Positions 60,135 through 64,000 of a stretch of DNA of 64,000 nucleotides are shown here, in pieces. The stretch is from a virus. Position numbers and translations under genes: made by a program. The stretch covers positions 16,517-80,516 of the IMG/VR virus record IMGVR_UViG_3300044858_001565; one strand, 5' to 3'. Positions within the stretch are counted from its first letter, which is position 1, and each line of letters starts with the position of its first letter. The notes beneath the pieces were generated by a model. It searched no databases. It saw only the letters and a list, made by a program, of their open reading frames with translations, and had not been told where the DNA came from.

Positions 60135-61817
60135 TCAGAAACTCCACCCCATATCTAGGTTTTCACCCCTTCCCATCTGCCACGATGTGCCCCGTCCGTC
60201 CACAAAAGTAGACTCGGGAGAACCGTCGTCCACAAATCCAAAGGGGGTCATCTCTTCTTCCAAATTTTTCATTTGCTCTTCATACAAATCCTTGCGGATA
60301 TCACTGCCTGTAATGGACTTGAAATACGCTTGTGTGGTGAGCCACGAGAACAACACAAGGGTCATCACCAAATCGTCGTTGTGGTTTTCTTCTGCCTCAA
60401 AGGAGTCGCCCTTGGCAACAAAGGAGCAGAACTCGTCCACCGTGTCAAAGTCTTCCACCACCAGTTTGGTGTCTTCTATCAGATTTTTCAAAATAGAGCA
60501 GCCGATGCGCTTCACAGCAGTGGAAGTCTTTACCCCTTTCAGAGAGCCGCCTTTGCCACCGAAGCCACCGTTCACCACCTGCCCCTTGCGCCCCTGCATG
60601 GACACATACACGATGTTGTCGTATTCCAAGTCATCGTGCAGAATGTCTGCCACCTGTCCGCCAATATCGTTTACTTCAATCAAGCAGTACGAATTGTTGT
60701 ACTGCCGCAGTATGGGATAGATGGCATTGGGATACAACATGGGAGCCAACTGGTTGTTTCGGAATGTGACAACTTGCCGATACGGAATGCTGGTCACATC
60801 TATAACAGAATATGCGTGGTAGTCCAGTCCCTGTCCCCGTGCGGTGTCCACCACCGTGATGTATTTGTTGCCAGGAACAGGACGAGCGTATACCTTTAGC
60901 CCCTCTCCATTTCTGAATTCAGGTGTCTTGTACACCAAACACTTCAATTTTTCAGAATGCACAAGGGTGTGCATGGAGCCAAGGAATTCACACTCAAACT
61001 CCGTGCGGAACTGCTCTTCGCTGGTGTTTGAAATGGTCTGCTTTTTCCACGCATCATCGCGTCCAGGCACATCGCTCCAGTGGACTTCAATAGGCACATA
61101 TTCGTTCTTGCCGTCTTCTCCCGGTCGCTTGTTGGCGTTCACCCAGAAACGGTAGAACATATTCAAGCCCTTTGGCGTTGAAATGATCGTGACCTTCGTG
61201 CTTTGACCGCTGGTAATGGTGGGATACACGGACGAGAAGAACTCTTCTGCCACATTCTGCGGCACATACGCAAACTCGTCAAGAAAGATGTAGTTGAACG
61301 ATCCACCACGCACCGCAGACGATGATGTGGCTGACGCAAGAATCTTGGAGCCGTTCTCCAGCACGATTGACCCCTTGTTCCACTCCACCACGCCCTGCTG
61401 CAACCACATGGGCAGGTATTCGTATGCGAGTTTCAGGCGACCAAGCAGTTCGCGTGCTGTTGACAGTTTGTTTGCAAGAATCGCTACGCTCATGCTCTGA
61501 TTGAACAGCACATAGTGCAACATATACGCAATAATCGTGGTGGATTTACCTGTCTGTCGGGGGAGTTTGCCGATCACGAAACGGTTTTCGTGAATGGTGC
61601 GGATCATTCGCTCCTGATACTCATACGGCTCAAACGGCACCAAGCCCTTGTCAAGGGACACGATCTTTACATAATTCTTGATGAAATACAGGGGGTCTTG
61701 AGAGCATTTCACATATTCCTCAATCTGCTCAGGAGAAAAGTTAACCTGAACCCCTGCTGCCTTGAGGTTTGCGTTTCCAAGGTATTTGTTGCTTTTGTTA
61801 CTCAACGGTCTTGTCAT
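60135..61817 (-). CDS. 17: Terminase large subunit gp17
   Basis: ATP-driven DNA packaging motor and headful nuclease. Walker A KLPRQTGKST is at about residues 84-93, Walker B NYIFLDEFAYVP near 176-184, and the C-terminal RNase-H-like nuclease shows TVVDTARGQGLDYHA, IEVNDIGGQVAD and FSWLTTQAYF. Length 560 aa (T4 610). It overlaps gp16 by 20 bases. An 85-base gap to gp18 follows, holding no gene. Confidence 0.96.
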   Translation of the reverse strand: MTRPLSNKSNKYLGNANLKAAGVQVNFSPEQIEEYVKCSQDPLYFIKNYVKIVSLDKGLVPFEPYEYQERMIRTIHENRFVIGKLPRQTGKSTTIIAYMLHYVLFNQSMSVAILANKLSTARELLGRLKLAYEYLPMWLQQGVVEWNKGSIVLENGSKILASATSSSAVRGGSFNYIFLDEFAYVPQNVAEEFFSSVYPTITSGQSTKVTIISTPKGLNMFYRFWVNANKRPGEDGKNEYVPIEVHWSDVPGRDDAWKKQTISNTSEEQFRTEFECEFLGSMHTLVHSEKLKCLVYKTPEFRNGEGLKVYARPVPGNKYITVVDTARGQGLDYHAYSVIDVTSIPYRQVVTFRNNQLAPMLYPNAIYPILRQYNNSYCLIEVNDIGGQVADILHDDLEYDNIVYVSMQGRKGQVVNGGFGGKGGSLKGVKTSTAVKRIGCSILKNLIEDTKLVVEDFDTVDEFCSFVAKGDSFEAEENHNDDLVMTLVLFSWLTTQAYFKSITGSDIRKDLYEEQMKNLEEEMTPFGFVDDGSPESTFVDGRGTSWQMGRGENLDMGWSF

Positions 61818-62307
61818 CCTCTATAGTCTGCCGCACATCGGGGCGGTTGTCAAATGCCTTCGTGGAAGAACGAGCGGAATTGATGATGTCCTGTAGTTCC
61901 TTTGTGGAACCAACATAGATGGACTGATTGGTGGTGCTGTTGTTTGTAACGCTTTGATCCACCTTGCGAACAGTCTTCACCCGATTGTGAAGATCCATCA
62001 GTTCGCGGTTGGTTTCTGATAGCGTCTTAATCATCTGTGCCACCACTTCATAGGCTCGGGGCTGATCGCCCTCCTGTGCCACCTGAATCACACCGTCCAG
62101 TGCGTTCTTGCCCATGTTCACCAGTTCTTTCAGATTGTCACGCACGATCTGATAGTCGGTTTTCAGGTCATTTGCCAACTCGTCATCGGTGAGTGGACGA
62201 GGAGGAACAGAAACGACCACGGCGTTCTGCGGAATGCCGGTGTTGGTCAATGGCTTTGCTTCAGGCTCTGCTCCCAGAGCCTTTTCAATATGATCGAACT
62301 CACTCAT
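61798..62307 (-). CDS. 16: Terminase small subunit gp16
   Basis: Recognises DNA and regulates gp17. LKTDYQIVRDNLKELVNMG, ALDGVIQVAQEGDQPRAYEVV and LSETNRELMDLHNRVKTV form the central helices seen in T4 gp16. The N- and C-terminal parts are polar and variable. Length 169 aa (T4 164). Confidence 0.9.
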   Translation of the reverse strand: MSEFDHIEKALGAEPEAKPLTNTGIPQNAVVVSVPPRPLTDDELANDLKTDYQIVRDNLKELVNMGKNALDGVIQVAQEGDQPRAYEVVAQMIKTLSETNRELMDLHNRVKTVRKVDQSVTNNSTTNQSIYVGSTKELQDIINSARSSTKAFDNRPDVRQTIEDDKTVE

Positions 62308-62317
62308 GCTCTACTCC

Positions 62318-63190
62318 TTAGATGTTCCAATCCACAGTCAGACCACCAGAATCCATTGCATTCTCATATGTGGTTCCACCTGCATCAAAATCGTTTTGAT
62401 AAATCTTGATATACGGTGTGTAGTTGTTGAGATTGGAATTGGCTCCTGATGGACCAGATATTCCAATAATGTCCGTTGCGTAGTTGGGAGTGTCGGTGGT
62501 GTTTCCTGGCAGGAAGGTGATTCCACCGGCAACAAAATCCTCGTCAAACACATTCCCGTTCCACATATTCGCTTGAACCACACGGATTTCCTTGTAGTTC
62601 TTCTTGTTGCCGAACAGATAGGTCTTCATCGTGAAGTTCAGGGTGAATATGATGGATCGCCGTGTCTGAAAGTCACCTTCATAGTCTTCTTCGGAAGAAA
62701 CCGAGTTTAGGTAGATGGGCACATCAACCTTTCGGTTTATGTCATCAAAATTCATGGTGACCACAAACTCTGGCGCAAAGAACGGCAGAATTTGCTCCAC
62801 TATCCGCAGCCCGTCTTCCATGTTTCGGACATACACATACAGTCCAAAGTCAATGTTGTACGGGACTTCGGCAAAGGTGTAGTCCACCCCGCTTGGAGCA
62901 CCAGTTGGTCTGACTATGTTGCGAATGGTGCTGTTACGCTTGCGAGTGGGATCATACACATATCCCGTGATCTCAAACGCCATGCGCGGCAGGGTGATTT
63001 GGTTGGGATTGTTCAGGTAAGGATCACCAGCCAACCGCACCTTGTATTTTTCCTTCGGAGCATACGCTATGGGAACAAGGAGGGTTTTCTTGCCGCCGCT
63101 TTCCTGCTTGTCGATGTAGATTTGGTTGAACAGTGAACCAAATGCCACCACCATTCGCCGTATGGAGCCGTTGTAGAAGTTGGTAAACAT
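62318..63190 (-). CDS. 15: Tail sheath stabiliser/completion protein gp15
   Basis: gp15 caps the finished tail and joins it to the neck. MFTNFYNGSIRRMVVAFGSLF, LVPIAYAPKEKYKVR, LPRMAFEITGYVYDPTRKRN and PVDVPIYLNSV-like strands (DVPIYLNSVSSEEDYEG) match T4-type gp15. Length 290 aa (T4 272). Its ATG coincides with the gp14 stop. Confidence 0.93.
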   Translation of the reverse strand: MFTNFYNGSIRRMVVAFGSLFNQIYIDKQESGGKKTLLVPIAYAPKEKYKVRLAGDPYLNNPNQITLPRMAFEITGYVYDPTRKRNSTIRNIVRPTGAPSGVDYTFAEVPYNIDFGLYVYVRNMEDGLRIVEQILPFFAPEFVVTMNFDDINRKVDVPIYLNSVSSEEDYEGDFQTRRSIIFTLNFTMKTYLFGNKKNYKEIRVVQANMWNGNVFDEDFVAGGITFLPGNTTDTPNYATDIIGISGPSGANSNLNNYTPYIKIYQNDFDAGGTTYENAMDSGGLTVDWNI

Positions 63191-64000
63191 CAGTAGTTAC
63201 CCTCCGAGAACGGATCTTTCTCCGTAAAGTCGAAGATGTCGTCCTGAATCTTTTCCAACTCCAACTGGTCGTTGTCCTGCTGATCTTGGTGGTTGACCCG
63301 TATATCGGTGGTGTAAACGCCTGAAATTGGGTGGATCGCTCCACTGACTGCGCCAACGGCGTAGTCTCCTGCCTCGAATGTTCCTTCTTGTCGGTTGACA
63401 TACAGATACTTGCTTCCCAGTATGGGAACGGTGTATTTGTTCACACGACCAAAAGCCTTCTTGTTCGATGCTGTGCCTGTGTATACCTCTTCTCCGACCG
63501 CAAAAGATCCGGTTCCACCCGATCCTAGGGTCAAGCCAATCAGATAGGAGGATGTGATTTCCATGACCGCATCCATCTCTGTTTCGCCTGTGTCAATCTT
63601 CTCGTTGGAATACTTGAATGCTTCACAGGACAGTTTGAAAGAATATCTGTCTCCCGCAGGATAGAACGGATTATCGTGTTCCACGAACTTGATTTCAAAC
63701 ATTCCGTATGGGTAGTCAAAGAACACAATATCGCCTTCGCGGGGGCGACCAAGCCGCCGAATGTCTGCGTTGTGTCCCATCACATCCATGAATCTCTTCC
63801 GCGACACGATGAATGTCGCTGCTTCCTTAACATCCAGCCCAAAGCGGCTCATCTCTTGATCGCCTTCGTATCCCTCGGCATTTTCAAGATACATTTCAAT
63901 CCGATTAGCGTCCTTGAACTCGGACACCTCTTCTCCAAAAATAAGGTCTTCCGTGACTTTTTCTCGCGGAATGTAAATCATCTCATGCCCGTGGATTTTG
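63190..64000 (-). CDS. 14: Neck protein gp14, N-terminus beyond window edge
   Basis: IYIPREKVTEDLIFGE and NRIEMYLENAEGYEGDQEMSRFGLDV, later FFDYPYGMFEIKFVEHDNPFYP, are standard for gp14. An ATG at 63981 could be used, but the frame stays open to the window end (KIHGHE precedes the Met). In relatives about 20-30 residues come before YIPREK, so the real start lies beyond 64000. About 269 residues are visible (T4 256). gp13 is expected next, outside the window. Confidence 0.92.
   Translation of the reverse strand, partial: KIHGHEMIYIPREKVTEDLIFGEEVSEFKDANRIEMYLENAEGYEGDQEMSRFGLDVKEAATFIVSRKRFMDVMGHNADIRRLGRPREGDIVFFDYPYGMFEIKFVEHDNPFYPAGDRYSFKLSCEAFKYSNEKIDTGETEMDAVMEITSSYLIGLTLGSGGTGSFAVGEEVYTGTASNKKAFGRVNKYTVPILGSKYLYVNRQEGTFEAGDYAVGAVSGAIHPISGVYTTDIRVNHQDQQDNDQLELEKIQDDIFDFTEKDPFSEGNY

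Overview
This window is a contiguous piece of a tailed-phage genome of the T4 superfamily (contractile-tailed, T4-like myovirus). Practically every gene lies on the minus strand, so transcription runs from high to low coordinates. Genes are tightly packed and often joined by ATGA, TAATG or TGATG overlaps. The core gene set (gp14 to gp23, UvsY, UvsW, gp55, gp47/46, gp45/44/62, RegA, gp43, UvsX, gp41, gp61) fixes the lineage. Gene order and protein lengths look closer to the cyanophage / Sinorhizobium phiM12-like branch than to coliphage T4. There are no photosynthesis genes, tRNAs or integrase in the window, so the host cannot be named. Base composition is moderate (about half G+C) apart from two AT-rich blocks.

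Layout in transcription order (right to left). About 64.0-51.2 kb is the head and tail morphogenesis block: gp14 (cut by the window edge), gp15, gp16, gp17, gp18, gp19, gp20, two small prohead-core genes, gp21, gp22, gp23, a terminator hairpin, then a second tail-tube-like gene. About 51.2-39.8 kb holds UvsY (with its own sigma70-like promoter), dCMP deaminase, UvsW, an Sm-like-domain protein, the late sigma factor gp55, gp47/gp46, an unknown gene, RNase H, a small charged protein, gp45, gp44, gp62 and RegA. About 39.8-31.6 kb is an 11-gene glycan cluster (glycosyltransferases, an epimerase-type SDR, two methyltransferases, a DUF6165 protein). Its centre (32.9-38.5 kb) is clearly more AT-rich than its surroundings. 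About 31.6-26.4 kb is a late adhesin block: a small basic protein, a stand-alone adaptor domain, a collagen-like fibre with the same adaptor domain, a BspA/DUF285-type leucine-rich-repeat protein and three small proteins.

About 26.4-21.3 kb is an accessory island: dUTPase, a DUF1599/Nmad1 protein, UV damage endonuclease, an exported lysozyme-like enzyme, an HNH endonuclease with an unusual repeat domain, S-adenosylmethionine decarboxylase, a BglII/BstYI-like restriction endonuclease and a matching DNA methyltransferase. About 21.3-13.2 kb is the replication operon: a GroES-like protein, gp43, an Sm-like protein, UvsX, gp41, gp61, ThyX and small proteins. About 13.2-0 kb is a second fibre block with a collagen-like protein, several fibre proteins and a 1757-residue modular repeat fibre.

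How it fits together: sigma70-type promoters precede uvsY, dut and uvsE. A T4-late-like box (CTAAATA / TATAAATA) precedes structural genes, consistent with gp55 plus the gp45 clamp driving late expression. ThyX, dCMP deaminase and dUTPase would push nucleotides toward dTTP. The most notable system is the phage-borne restriction-modification pair, where the endonuclease keeps the D-x8-E-x-Q catalytic pattern of BglII. Next are the inserted glycan cassette beside repeat-rich adhesins and the leucine-rich-repeat tail protein. Three genes shorter than 60 codons (17966-18139, 31472-31609, 42295-42471) were found by direct translation.
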